64,000 nucleotides of DNA from Erinaceus europaeus (lineage: Eukaryota; Chordata; Mammalia; Eulipotyphla; Erinaceidae), in NCBI RefSeq assembly GCF_950295315.1, contig NC_080175.1, forward strand, positions 85,811,566 through 85,875,565, written 5' to 3'. The notes beneath the pieces were generated by a model. That model had not been told where the DNA came from. It saw only the letters and a program-made list of their open reading frames with translations, and searched no databases. Positions 54,658-64,000 of the stretch are shown here, one piece after another (the stretch's first letter is position 1; every line of letters starts with the position of its first letter). The position numbers and the translations under genes are program-made.

Positions 54658-54960
54658 TTTTTTTTTAAATATATTTTTAAATTTATTATATAGTTATTTT
54701 CCCTTTTCTTGCCCAAGTTGTTTTTGTTGTTGTTGTTGTTGTTATTGATGTTGTCATTGTTAGATAAGACAGAGAGAAATGGAGAGAAGAGGGGAAGACA
54801 GAGAGAGGGAGAGAAAGACAGACACCTGCAGACCTGCTTCACCACCTGTGAAGCGACTCCCCTACAGGTGGGGAGCTAGGGGGGGCTTGAACCGGGATGC
54901 TATGCCGTCCTTGTGCTTTGCACCATGTGCACTTAACCCGCTGCGCTACCGCCTGACTCC
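54658..54960 (-). mobile_element. SINE-A
   Basis: Reversed full-length SINE-A with duplications CTGGAGTCAGGTTCT (54643-54657) and CTGGAGTCATGTTCT (54961-54975), one mismatch in 15. Confidence 0.96.
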
Positions 54961-54975
54961 CTGGAGTCATGTTCT

Positions 54976-55328
54976 AACCCAGGCCCCACTGTACTGGAAG
55001 AAACTGTGGTATGGTACTTTTCCCTTTCTCTACTTGTGTGTCTATTTCTCTTTTTCTATCTGAAACAGGCCAGTCAGTTCCAAATGGTGAAAATCTCTCA
55101 TTTGCTGAACAAGTGAGTATTTCCTTTGCCTCATCACTTTTGTAAAATAAATTAGCCATTTTGTTTTGTCCTAATTTCACTTATGTTTCAAGATTCCACT
55201 GCTTCTTCTTACCAACACTTGTAATCAATTTGGCTAGAAGTGATTTCTCCCCATGGTTTACATTAATCCTTTGGAGTTTTGTTGTTGTTGTTTTGGTTGG
55301 CTTTTGGCTTTTACATTTTACAGAACTT
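54976..55328. other. Unannotated DNA
   Basis: No recognised repeat or exon. Confidence 0.4.
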
Positions 55329-55345
55329 ATATCACTTAACATTTC

Positions 55346-55503
55346 TTTTTTTAAAGAGTTTATTTATTTATTCATGAGAAAGATAGGTGAAGAGAGAGAA
55401 AGAACCAGGCAACCCTCTGGTACATGTGCTACCAGGGATTAAACTCAGAACTTCATGGTTGAGAATCCAATGCTTTATCCACTGCTCCAATTCCCAGACC
55501 ACG
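55346..55503 (-). mobile_element. SINE-C
   Basis: Reversed SINE-C flanked by ATATCACTTAACATTTC (55329-55345) and ATATCACTTACCATTTC (55504-55520), a 17-bp duplication with one mismatch. Confidence 0.94.
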
Positions 55504-55520
55504 ATATCACTTACCATTTC

Positions 55521-56084
55521 CTATCAACATTGATGTGTACTTTATTTCCTCTTGCATGGTTTATTTCCCAGAAATTTTGTTATTTATATTTCAAATGCCT
55601 TTAACACATGGTACAAACGTTGTAGGTTTTACATATTTTTTTTGTGACTAGTTAAGTCGTAAGGATGTGAAAAAAGATCGGCTACATTTTTTTCTGATCT
55701 GTTGGCATTTTTCTCATGTTTTCAATTTTCTCCTAAGATTTTTGATAAAAATTCCCAATAATTCATACTACATGGTTAATAACTGTCTCGCCTAGCATGT
55801 TTCTAGCACATTTAAAGAGAATTCTCTTGCGATCTGCAAGGCCAAAGAAGAGAGTAACAGTACAGGGAAAATCTGATATGCCAACGAACAAGTTTGACAT
55901 TATTAACGATTTCTTCTCAGAGCTATAAAACATGTTTCCTTTTTAACATATTTCCCTCTTTGTATGGCATTCCTAGAATAGAAGGAAAGAAAGAAAGAGT
56001 AGACATTTAGAGAAAAGAAATTTGTATAAAAACTTACCTCAGAAGGAAACAATGAAGGGATAGATGTACTTTCCTTTTTTCTAT
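55521..56084. other. Unannotated DNA
   Basis: No recognised feature. Confidence 0.4.
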
Positions 56085-56185
56085 TTTTGTTTTAAATTTT
56101 TTATTTATAAAAAGGAAACATTGACAAAACCATAGGATAAGAGGGGTACAACTCCACACAATTCCCACTATTAGAACTTCGTAGC
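56085..56185 (-). mobile_element. LX 3' end, very short
   Basis: T-rich tail complement followed by ATAGGATAAGAGGGGTACAAC and AATTCCCACTATTAGAAC. Only the last about 70 bases of LX plus tail are present. Confidence 0.85.
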
Positions 56186-56611
56186 TTTTTTTTTTTTTTT
56201 TATTTTGGAGAAAGAAAGAAACTATAGACCAGGAACCATGTAAAATACGAAGCATTCTTACATTCTTTATTTGAAAACTATTGTCTGTGGAGATCTGTCT
56301 TCAAGCCATTAAGATGGACAAATAAAGTCTGGCTAACAGAGAACAAATCTCACCTGTTTTTGCAAAATGTTTGGGAAACATCAATTCCTTAAACTAAGGA
56401 AAAATCAAAAGGTTCAATATTGTAGTTTATTTTTAATTGTATTAATATCATTAGTGGGAATCAGAGAAGAAATTTAGATTCTAAATATATTCATGAATGA
56501 AATTTCATTGTGTATTCAAATATGCAAGTGTTGATTTCATATTAATTATTGGCTTGTCAGTCTTCCCATTAGGCATCAATTTGTTCGAGAATTTACAACA
56601 ATTTTTTAAAA
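56186..56611. other. Unannotated DNA
   Basis: A T17 run near 56186 and no other recognised feature. Confidence 0.4.
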
Positions 56612-56805
56612 AATCATTGTTTATTGGATGAACGCAGCTTGAAATTGTGTGGGAAGGGTATGACAGAGAGGGACAGAGAGATACCTGCAACACTGCCTCA
56701 CCGCTAGCAAAGCTTTCCCGTGTAGGTGAGGACTAGGGGTTCAAACCCTGGTCCTTGTACATTGTAACATGTGCACTCAACCTGTTGTCTCACTCCCTGC
56801 CCCCC
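56612..56805 (-). mobile_element. SINE-B
   Basis: Reversed SINE-B from ATCATTGTTTATTGGATG to CCCTGCCCCCC. Similar flanks AGAATTTACAAC and AGAATTTATAGC suggest the target duplication. Confidence 0.87.
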
Positions 56806-56987
56806 TAGAATTTATAGCAGTTATTTTTTGTCATGTGAGGGGACACCCAATGAATATTTAGTAAATGTAGAAATGTGTAATTGGAAATCATGATTAGAGG
56901 TTTCATAGAGGAAATGATATATGAGACCCAATTCTCAGAGAGATATTTTCATAGCTTTTGTTCTATCCCTTTAAAAAAATGAATGCT

Positions 56988-57264
56988 GGGAGTCGGGCTG
57001 TAGCGCAGCGGGTTAAGCGCAGGCAAAGCACAAGGACCCGCATAAGGATCCCGGTTCGAACCCCGGCTCCCCACCTGCAGGGGAGTCGCTTCACAGGCGG
57101 GGAAGCAGGTCTGCAGGTGTCTATCTTTCTCTCCTCCTCTCTGTCTTCCCCTCCTCTCTCCATTTCTCTCTGTTTTATCCAACAACGACAACAACAATAA
57201 TAACTACAACAATAAAACAACAAGGGCAACAAAAGGGAATAAATAAATAAAAATAAAATAAAAT
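56988..57264 (+). mobile_element. SINE-A, young
   Basis: Begins GGGAGTCGGGCTGTAGCGCAG, with a CCCGGTTCGAACCCCGG B-box region that keeps its CpGs. The 11-bp AAATGAATGCT at about 56977-56987 and 57265-57275 is the target duplication. It shares sequence changes with the copies at 43.4 and 59.3 kb. Confidence 0.96.
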
Positions 57265-57275
57265 AAATGAATGCT

Positions 57276-58290
57276 ACCTTGATGGGGGTGATATTAAATC
57301 TGTATGTGACTCTGCTTCTGGTGGTCATTTTGATGATACTAATTATTCCAAGAGCAAAGGGTATCTTTTTATTTCTTTTTATCACTTTCTATTTCCTTGA
57401 AATGTGACCATGTTCATTGTACAAGTCTTTTACTTTCTTTGCTAACTGTATCCCTAAATATCTTATTAATTTTGCAGCTATGGCAAGAGGTATTGATTTA
57501 TGGATGCTTTATTTTTTATTTAATTACTATTGACTAGAGACAGAAATTGAGAGGGGGAGATAAAGAGGGAAAGAGACAGAAGACTGCAGCCCTGCTTCAC
57601 CACTTCACCCCTGCAGTGGGGACTAGGGACTTGAACCTGGGACCTTACACACTGTAATGTGTGTGTTTAACCAGGTGCTCCACTTCCTGGTCACTAGATA
57701 CTTGCTTTTTTCTAGTCAAGTGTTTGCTTAGAGGAATGCTTCTGATTTTTGTATATTGATTTTGTAGCTTTCTACTTTACTACCTTCTTCAATAATTTCC
57801 AGGAGTTTTGGAATGAGTTCTTTGGGATTTTTTTTTTTTTTTTTTTTATGTACTGTCAGATCACATCATCTGCAAATAGTAACAGTTTTACTTCTTCTCT
57901 TTCAATCTGAATCCATTAAACTGGTTTTTTGCTTAATTCTAAATTCTATGGTGAGAACTTCGGTAGGGTGTTGAAAAGTGCTGATGATAATGGGCAGCCC
58001 TGCCTTGTACTTGACCACAGTAAGAAAACTTTCAGTTTCTCACAATTGAGTATGATGTTGGCTGCAGGTTTACTGTAGATATACTCAACGAGTTCGAACA
58101 ATTCTCATCTACCCCCATTTTTTTCAATCATGAAAGGATGCTGGTCTTGTCAAAGGCTTTTTCTACATCTATTGAAATAATCATGTGGTTTTTAGATTCC
58201 CTTTTGTTGACATGGTGAATCACATTTACTTATTTACATATATTTAATTAGTGTTGTATCCCTGGAATGTTGACTTCATAGAAGGTACTT
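57276..58290 (-). mobile_element. Older L1, ORF2 reverse-transcriptase region
   Basis: The complement covers the RT and downstream part of ORF2, including the segment encoding FADD (complement of about 57866-57876, CATCATCTGCAAA). The region before it corresponds to the GQ/LEAFP..QGCPL area. Many frameshifts; a reversed SINE-B splits it at 57510-57700. It lacks both ends of L1. Confidence 0.88.
57510..57700 (-). mobile_element. SINE-B inside L1
   Basis: Reversed SINE-B (TTTAATTACTATTGACTAGAG tail, CCTGCTTCACCACTTCACC core shortened, GTTTAACCAGGTGC head). Confidence 0.88.
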
Positions 58291-58303
58291 AAAGAGTATT
58301 CCT

Positions 58304-58388
58304 GGGGACCGGGTGGTAGCATAATGGATTAAGCACACATGGCACAAAGCTCAAGGACCAGCCTAAGAATCCTGGTTACCACCTGCAA
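58304..58388 (+). mobile_element. SINE head fragment
   Basis: GGGGACCGGGTGGTAGCATAATGG, AAGCACACATGGCACAAAGC and CCTGGTTACCACCTGCAA are a SINE-A-like 5' half. It stops at an LX junction, so its 3' half was lost or never copied. Confidence 0.75.
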
Positions 58389-59720
58389 GGCCCACAAAGT
58401 GGTCTATTGTGTTCCTGATAGAAATGACTGATAACAATGGAGAGAGGATTTTACTCAAGGTCTAGGCACATCATGTCTGTTTGGGAATCTCAGGACTCCC
58501 CAATTAGGGCCCCAGCTGATGGGGTGGCCTGAGAGTGACTAAAGAGTCATCGTTAAAGTATGCCAGTCTCTTGCCCTTATTCAGCTTTTGCAGTCCTTGC
58601 TTAGATGAGGTTAGCTTTGGAATGAGTGAGGCAACTATAATAGGAAGTAGGTGAGGAGGGTATCTAAGTCTAAGTAGACTCTATTTCATTATGATTTTGA
58701 TACTGACTCACTACAGACTATTGTGTATTTTTGCTTTCAGGTATATATTTTGCCCTAATTTATGGATACATGTGAACATATATGCTCTATCTTATGGGAC
58801 CTGGTCTATATCTAGGTTTTGGGACTTTGTTTGGAAGTGTACTTCCTAGAATGGAATTAAAGAATCCTATGAAAGGAAAGGTCTCACCAGAATAATGAGG
58901 GTGAAGGGTTGACATTCCATGCCTGATGTCTCTGGACACAGTCTGAAGTGAAGCATGCTGAGGTAGTACTCCTTGTGCTGATTATGTTGTGATCGGTGGA
59001 TGCAATATCATTTGGTATGAATTGAGAGAAGCATGCAGGAAAGTAAGCCTCACCCTAGAGGTTCCAGGATTGGGGGAAATAATAGGTTTTATAGAGGAAA
59101 TGGGGGTCATATAAGTCATTATTTAATTAATAAGAGAGGGGAAAATTGATTGAATGTCTCAAACTTTTTAAATCACAGACTGAGTCTTTTTTTTAAATAT
59201 TTATTTTATTTATTTATTCCCTTTTGTTGCCCTTATTGTTTTATTGTTGTTGTCATTGTTGGATAGGACAGAGAGAAATGGAGAGAGGAGGGGAAGACAG
59301 AGAGGAGGAGAGAAAGATAGACACCTGCAGACCTGCTTCACCGCCTGTGAAGCGACTCCCCTGCAGGTGGGGAACCCGGGTTCGAACCGGGATCCTTATG
59401 CCGGTCCTTGTGCTTTGCGCCACCTGTGCTTAACCTGCTGCGCTACAGCCCGACTCTCTGACTGAGTCTTTTTAATACATACGCTGAGTCTTTGATATGT
59501 TGACTCTCTTAAAAGCTTAGACCAGGGAGAACAGAAGCAACTGGTCGCACAGATATATACAAATAATGTCAAAGGACATAAATTATGGTAATGTTGTGTA
59601 TGATACAGCAAATCCTAACAAAGGGATATTTCAAAGTGAATCCAATTGCCAAACAATGTGATTATAGCAATAACTGTCTATTGTCTTCTTAAACCCTCAG
59701 ACAACAGGTCTTGAGCATTC
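58389..59720 (-). mobile_element. LX with inverted 5' segment
   Basis: 58389-59095 is reversed LX including the long-form middle. 59096-59720 is direct LX that lies further 5' in the element (TCATTATTTAATTAATAAG, then CTCTTAAAAGCTTAGACC). In the minus orientation this is a 5' inversion. The LX 3' end is missing at the left, next to a SINE head. A SINE-A interrupts the direct arm. Confidence 0.85.
59192..59459 (-). mobile_element. SINE-A, young
   Basis: Reversed SINE-A nearly identical to the copy in L1 ORF2. GACTGAGTCTTTTT at 59178-59191 and 59460-59473 is the 14-bp target duplication taken from LX. Confidence 0.96.
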
Positions 59721-60052
59721 TTACATGTGAGTGGATTTGCTTTTATAAGATTCCTTTTGGTATTTCCTGTAGAATTGGATTGGCTGTAATTCTTTCAGTT
59801 GTTATTTTTCTGAAATGTCTTTATTTCTGCATCCAGTTTGAATGATTCTTTAAGAATTAAAAAAAAATCTACTTCAGAAAGAAACTCTAAATAAAACTGA
59901 AGAGAAAACTATTTCATTATCATATTTTCCCAGTCAAAGTATGAATTTTGGGTTCATGGAGTATGAGTGCAAGGCTGTGGACTTTGAGATGCAAATCAGA
60001 AAATGTAAATATCTGACTGTTTTCCCTTATTTTTCCTTATATTTCCTTATTT
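59721..60052. other. Unannotated DNA
   Basis: No recognised repeat or exon. Confidence 0.4.
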
Positions 60053-60122
60053 GGGATGCATTGGATCGACCTTCTCGTGGTGCATCCCGTGAGTACCCAT
60101 TCATTGGGGAAACTGACGATCC
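60053..60122 (+). ncRNA. Putative HDV-like ribozyme (HZ copy 3)
   Basis: P1 60053-60059 with 60082-60088, P2 60063-60068 with 60117-60122, P3 and L3 (TTCTCGT) as in copy 1, J4/2 CTGA at 60113-60116. The only change in the core is T to C at the last P1 position, which turns the terminal G-U into G-C, so pairing is kept. Confidence 0.68.
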
Positions 60123-60250
60123 TTCCTAGCCGACTGAATCCACATGGATCCCAGTCACTTTCAAAGCCAGCAACAAGCAGCTCCTGATAGCTTTCAACCT
60201 GACGCTGTTGACTGGCTATGGAAGAAGGGCAAACGCTAGAAGAAGAAGAA
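60053..60250 (+). mobile_element. HZ element, copy 3 (198 bp)
   Basis: Same ends as copies 1 and 2, with a one-base gain (GACGCTGTTG against GACCTGTTG) and two or three substitutions. Flanks share at most TTT, so I cannot show a target duplication. Orientation is again plus. Confidence 0.85.
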
Positions 60251-60577
60251 TTTGACCTCACTATTACCTCACTGGACCATCATCACTAATTTGCCTGGTA
60301 GAATTACTCTATACATTTAGCAATCTTTAGAATCATTTTTTCCAGGTAATGGTTATTATAAAACTACACACTTGTGATTCAAAATCTTATCAATTAACTT
60401 ACTAAGTGCTATGTCTAAAACTAGGCACAAGCAGTTCTCAATTCAATTGTAAGATTCAAATGAACATAATCCTACATACCACCCCATTCTGAAACTTCCT
60501 CCCCCCCAATTTATTTATAAGTTTGAGAGGGGAGGGGCATTTTATGGAAACTGATTTCAGGAAGTCCAAATGCTCTT
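60251..60577. other. Unannotated DNA
   Basis: No recognised feature. Confidence 0.4.
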
Positions 60578-60611
60578 AGAAAGTACTGTGCATGTACTAT
60601 TCTAGCCTTTA

Positions 60612-61026
60612 TGTTGGGAAATTGAGCAGTCATATCTGCCATGTTGTCCCCTCGGGCTATTGCTAGTTCCCACGAGAGTTGGGACATTCTCGGAGCTCCT
60701 GTTCCACCATGTTGTGCCCTCAGGGCATTGTCTATTTCCCCGCCATAGTTGAAGTGCTTTGGTTACTCCTCCCCCTTCCCATTCTCGTGAAAGCTACTCC
60801 TATAAAAGCCCTTCTTCTTCCGCACCTCACTCTCTTGCCAGGGCTTCATTCCAGTGTTCAGAAGCAGGAAAGCTTACTGCGTGAGGCGGCCATTTTCGCT
60901 ACCTCCACGTGGCCCAACCTGCCTCTCTAGCACCCAACTCTGAGGTGCCAGCGCAAATAAAGATTTGTGTTTCCTCTTCGCTCCGGACCCCCTCTCTCTC
61001 TTCTCCGTGGCCTGTGCACAACAACA
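60612..61026 (+). mobile_element. Solo endogenous retrovirus LTR (415 bp)
   Basis: It starts TGTTG and ends CAACA, with CCTTTA duplicated on both sides (60606-60611 and 61027-61032). Inside are a TATA box (TATAAAA, 60801-60807) and AATAAA (60956-60961), giving a U3-R-U5 order on the plus strand. U3 holds a 24-base direct repeat (60639-60662 and 60707-60730) that may be an enhancer duplication. A 6-bp duplication is typical of betaretrovirus-like (class II) ERVs. No internal retroviral genes remain, so LTR-LTR recombination probably removed them. Retained CpGs suggest moderate age. Confidence 0.9.
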
Positions 61027-61434
61027 CCTTTAGGTTCATGATTAGTCAACAATTTGCTTGGCTTTATGTGATAACTCTCTTTTCAGCCACCAGGTTCCAG
61101 ATGCTAGCATGATGCCAACCAGACTTCCCTGGACAGACAACATCACCAATATGTCCTGGAGCTCCAATTCCCCAGAACTCTACCCCACTAGGGAAAGAGA
61201 GAGGCAGGCTGGGAGTATGGATCGACTAGTCAACGCCCATGTTCAATGGGAAGCAATTACAGAAGCCAGACCTTCCACCTTCTGCAACCCACAATGACCT
61301 TGGGTCCTTACTCCCAGAGGGTTAAAGAATAGGAAAGCTATCAGGGGAGGGGATGGGATACGGAGTTCTGGTGGTGGGAATTGTGTGGAGTTGTACACCT
61401 CTTATCCTATGTTTTTGTTAGTGTTTCCTCTTTT

Positions 61435-61708
61435 AAAATTTTTTTATATTTGTTTATTTTCCCTTTTGTTGCCTTTGTTTTTTATTGTTTTTGTAATTAT
61501 TTTGTTGTTGTGATCAATGTCGTCGTTGTTGGATAGGACAGAGAGAAATGGAGAGAGGAGGGGAAGACAGAGGGGGAGAGAAAGACACCTGCAGACCTGC
61601 TTTACCGACTGTGAAGAGACTCCCCTGCAGGTGGGGAGCCAGGGGCTTGAATCAGGATCCTTACACTGGTCCTTGCACTTCATGCCACGTACACGTAAAC
61701 CGACTCTC
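61435..61708 (-). mobile_element. SINE-A inside LX
   Basis: Reversed SINE-A flanked by similar TAGTGTTTCCTCTTTT (61419-61434) and TAGTTTTTCCTTTTTA (61709-61724), a diverged target duplication. The copy is moderately old. Confidence 0.9.
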
Positions 61709-61767
61709 TAGTTTTTCCTTTTTACAAATAAAAATAATAATTAAAAAAGGAGAAAGTACTGTGCATG

Positions 61768-62565
61768 CAAGTAAAATCCTATTGGAACATTTGATGATGT
61801 TTCTTAAGCAAGACTTTTTAGTTTTCAGTGCATATAGACAAAATATACCCTGCAGGTTTAATTTGTGGTACACCTCACACTTACATTAATTGAAAATGAC
61901 TACAAGAATTGTATGATTAAATAATACTGATAAAAACATAGTTAAAGCTTCCATTAATAATCTTTTAATTTAGCTATAGCAGCTTTAAACCAACCCCACT
62001 AAGTGATTACTTTTTTGTAATTCATAATTATTCCCTTATAATATTTGGTGTTTGCCTTTATAAGCTTTTGAAGTGATTTAATAATGTTTAATTATTTCTC
62101 ACAATAGGGGACCCACTCTGTTGCAGGCTTAAGTGTTCCTTGCCTTGTTATATGAGTTTGGGAGAGAGGATTATGTGTGTTTTCATGTAAGGTGGACACA
62201 GTACAAGTGATTTAATTAGTGGGATCATTACAGTGTTATGTTGCCTGCACTTATCTTTTTTTTATTTATTCCAGAATTGTAAAATTTCTTTAGCTATTGA
62301 ATTAGCTCATTTAATTGGTTTGTTAATGGGCATGTAGTTTTTATGGAACTCAAGTACTGAGAAACATCTTTTGCTCCATCATTATTGAAGACAAAAAAGC
62401 ATTGTGAGGCGCCTGCTTTACATTGCAAGACCCAAGTTTGGTAATGGTCACTACTATTCTAAGGAAAACTTTGGTGCTTTAGACTCTCAATTTCCATCTT
62501 TATCGTTGTTTATATGATAAAAGTCAGACCAGAGCAATGAATATAAATCTCTCTCTCTGGTGCAG
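61768..62565. other. Unannotated DNA
   Basis: AT-rich sequence without recognised features. Confidence 0.4.
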
Positions 62566-62602
62566 GGTAGGAGGAAGGGAGGCAGGGAGGGAGGGAGGGA
62601 GG

Positions 62603-62650
<48 letters not shown>

Positions 62651-62655
62651 GAGAG
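62566..62655 (+). repeat. (GGGA)n/(GA)n microsatellite
   Basis: GGGA units (about 62575-62608) followed by about 15 GA units and a GAAAGA end. Confidence 0.96.
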
Positions 62656-63364
62656 AATGAATATGAGTTACTGGAATCCAGCCCAGAGGAATTTTCCTTT
62701 GCTCTTTGAGAGAGAAGAGTACTAGACCACCTCATCAAATTTCTCTGTCCTGTGGAAATATAACAAGTATTTTTCTCCCGTGAATTTTACTTCTGTTCTG
62801 TAGTCTTTCAGTAAGATATTTATTTACTAACTAGGGTTTCTCTTATTATTTCAGATACTTCAGAGATTGCAGTTATTATAAAGCCATTAATGAATAGCAA
62901 GTAAAACTATTACAGAATTATCTTCAATAAAAACAAAACCTCTGAAAACCTTACAGATAGTTATGAGGTACTCAGTTATTGCCATACAATAGAGAACTAT
63001 AAGAAAAATAAGAATTTATTGACTTTTACCTTAAGTAAAAACACGTCATCTTTCCTTGGAACACCATACAGCACTCCTTATTTTCCTTACAAGGTTTTAT
63101 GATCACTTTCAAAATTTGCCTTTTTCCTCACCTTCACCAAAAAATGACTCTTAATGATATTAAGATTTTATTTCAAAATTTTATTCTTTCAGGTTATTTT
63201 TATCAGTTCTGTTATCTAAATATTTTTATGTAAGTACAGCAGGCTAGTTTGAAACTCAAAGTGAAGTAGAAACACTTAGAATCTTCCATCATAAAGAAGA
63301 AATAATGAAATGAAGATTTTTGTCTATCTGCATATCTCCGTACTAAAGTAGGGAGACATTCTTC
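62656..63364. other. Unannotated DNA
   Basis: AT-rich sequence without recognised features. Confidence 0.4.
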
Positions 63365-63598
63365 AAATCATCTGGTATTTGTCCTTCTCTTTCTGGCTTA
63401 TCTCATTCAGTAGGATACCTTCAAGTTTTTTCCAAGATATGGGAAAGGAGATGACTGTGTAATTTTAACAGCTGTATTGTATTCCATTAAATAATATATG
63501 TCACAACTTTCTTAGTCACTCATCTGTTTTTAGGCATCTGGATTACTATTAAATTTGAGCTATTAAAAATGAACATAGGTGCACATGGGTCTCTTTTA
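63365..63598 (-). mobile_element. Old L1 ORF2 C-terminal fragment
   Basis: The complement matches the end of L1 ORF2 (CTTTCTGGCTTATCTCATTC, then GTATTCCATTAAATAATATATG and CACTCATCTGTTTTTAGGC). Decayed, with no open frame. Confidence 0.8.
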
Positions 63599-64000
63599 TT
63601 TTATTTTTATTACAGAATTACATGTTGACAGGAGTTTGAAGCCTCACCATTCCCACCACCAGAGTTCTGAATCTTCACTCTCCCCCCTGCAATCCATCAC
63701 AGTTCCCCTAAAGTTGTAGACATGGGCCAACCATCTTCTCTACAACTATCTGTCCACACTGACACATAGTTGCCCTTTCTTTTTCTGATTCACTCCTCAC
63801 TTCTCCTCTAAGCCACTCATAACATTGTAGCTACCTCCATATGTCCCTCTCCTTTTCCTTCTCTCTCTCTGGATGCTGATGGAACTGGAGTGCAGAGCCC
63901 TCTTATCTTCATCCAATCACTTCTCCCCTGCTGGGAGTATGGATCAAGGTTGTTTATGGGGAGCAGAAGGTAGGAGTTTTGGCTTCTGTAGCTGCTTTTT
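63599..64000 (-). mobile_element. LY retroposon, cut by window edge
   Basis: Reversed LY: ATTACATGTTGACAGGAG, CATTCCCACCACCAGAGTTC and GACATGGGCCAACCATC match 8895-9030 in reverse. The element continues past the right edge with LX-like CTGGGAGTATGGATC and GGCTTCTGTAGCTGC segments. Confidence 0.82.

Larger units (their letters stand above)
60595..61750 (+). mobile_element. LX retroposon hosting an LTR and a SINE
   Basis: Direct LX bounded by AGAAAGTACTGTGCATG at 60578-60594 and 61751-61767, a perfect 17-bp duplication. The LX sequence begins about TACTATTCTAGCCTTTA, is interrupted by the solo LTR, resumes at GGTTCATGATTAGTC, is interrupted by SINE-A at 61435-61708, and ends in an A-rich tail. 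It is the clearest nested insertion in the window. Confidence 0.95.

Noticed and set aside
57276..58290. Possible cellular reverse-transcriptase-like gene
   Set aside because: The order and wording match L1 ORF2 on the minus strand, with many frameshifts and a SINE inside.
1..64000. CRISPR array, operons or other prokaryotic features
   Set aside because: The window is mammalian. Regular direct repeats here are microsatellites or tandem SINE segments, not spaced repeats with unique spacers.

Overview
The window looks like accessory, non-genic DNA from a mammal, most probably an erinaceid hedgehog (Erinaceus type). The main evidence is the repeat content. Dozens of tRNA-derived SINEs start with a form of GGGAGTCGGGCGGTAGCGC and carry Pol III A and B boxes; they resemble SINEs described from hedgehogs. 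There are also mammalian L1 LINEs, a solo retroviral LTR and many microsatellites. I found no convincing complete cellular gene. One short candidate exon (10794-10910) encodes a possible signal peptide.

Family names used here are descriptive. SINE-A is a long tRNA SINE of about 280 bp with an AACAACAATAATAAC-rich tail. SINE-B is a tRNA SINE of about 200 bp ending in CCAATAAATAAATAAAGATA. SINE-C and SINE-D are shorter tRNA-like SINEs. LX is a long non-coding L1-linked repeat that forms an extended L1 3' UTR and usually ends near GTTTTGTTAATGTTTCC plus an A-rich tail; LY is an older relative. HZ is a 197-bp element unlike any SINE I recognise.

Layout. 1-18 kb holds scattered SINEs, L1 3' ends and LX copies in otherwise unremarkable DNA. 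18.4-19.6 kb is an L1 3' end split by HZ copy 1, followed by a pyrimidine microsatellite and an LX tail. 19.6-24.6 kb is mostly unannotated, with HZ copy 2 at 21.9 kb. 24.6-34.6 kb is rich in L1 and LX, including two different L1 3' ends inside one target-site duplication (32.6-34.6 kb). 40.8-46.95 kb is a near-complete L1 with a 5' UTR, ORF1, ORF2 and a short 3' UTR. I see three disabling lesions in it: an ORF1 stop, a SINE-A insertion in ORF2, and a one-base frameshift in ORF2. 47-52.5 kb holds LX copies and a long CTT/CTC tract. 54-61.8 kb holds an older L1, rearranged LX copies, HZ copy 3, and an LX copy that contains a solo LTR with a 6-bp target duplication. The right edge is an L1 fragment followed by LY.

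The most interesting item is HZ. Three copies (18591-18787, 21907-22103, 60053-60250) are nearly identical, share the same ends and all lie on the + strand. Copy 1 sits between 11-bp target duplications. HZ lacks a Pol III promoter that I can recognise and ends in (AGA)n rather than poly(A). Its first 70 bases fit the nested double-pseudoknot of HDV-like self-cleaving ribozymes, with the predicted cleavage site exactly at the element's first base. This suggests a young non-autonomous retrotransposon whose 5' end is made by a ribozyme. Neither the activity nor the novelty has been tested.

Most other open frames here lie in SINE, L1, LX or microsatellite sequence and are not listed as genes.
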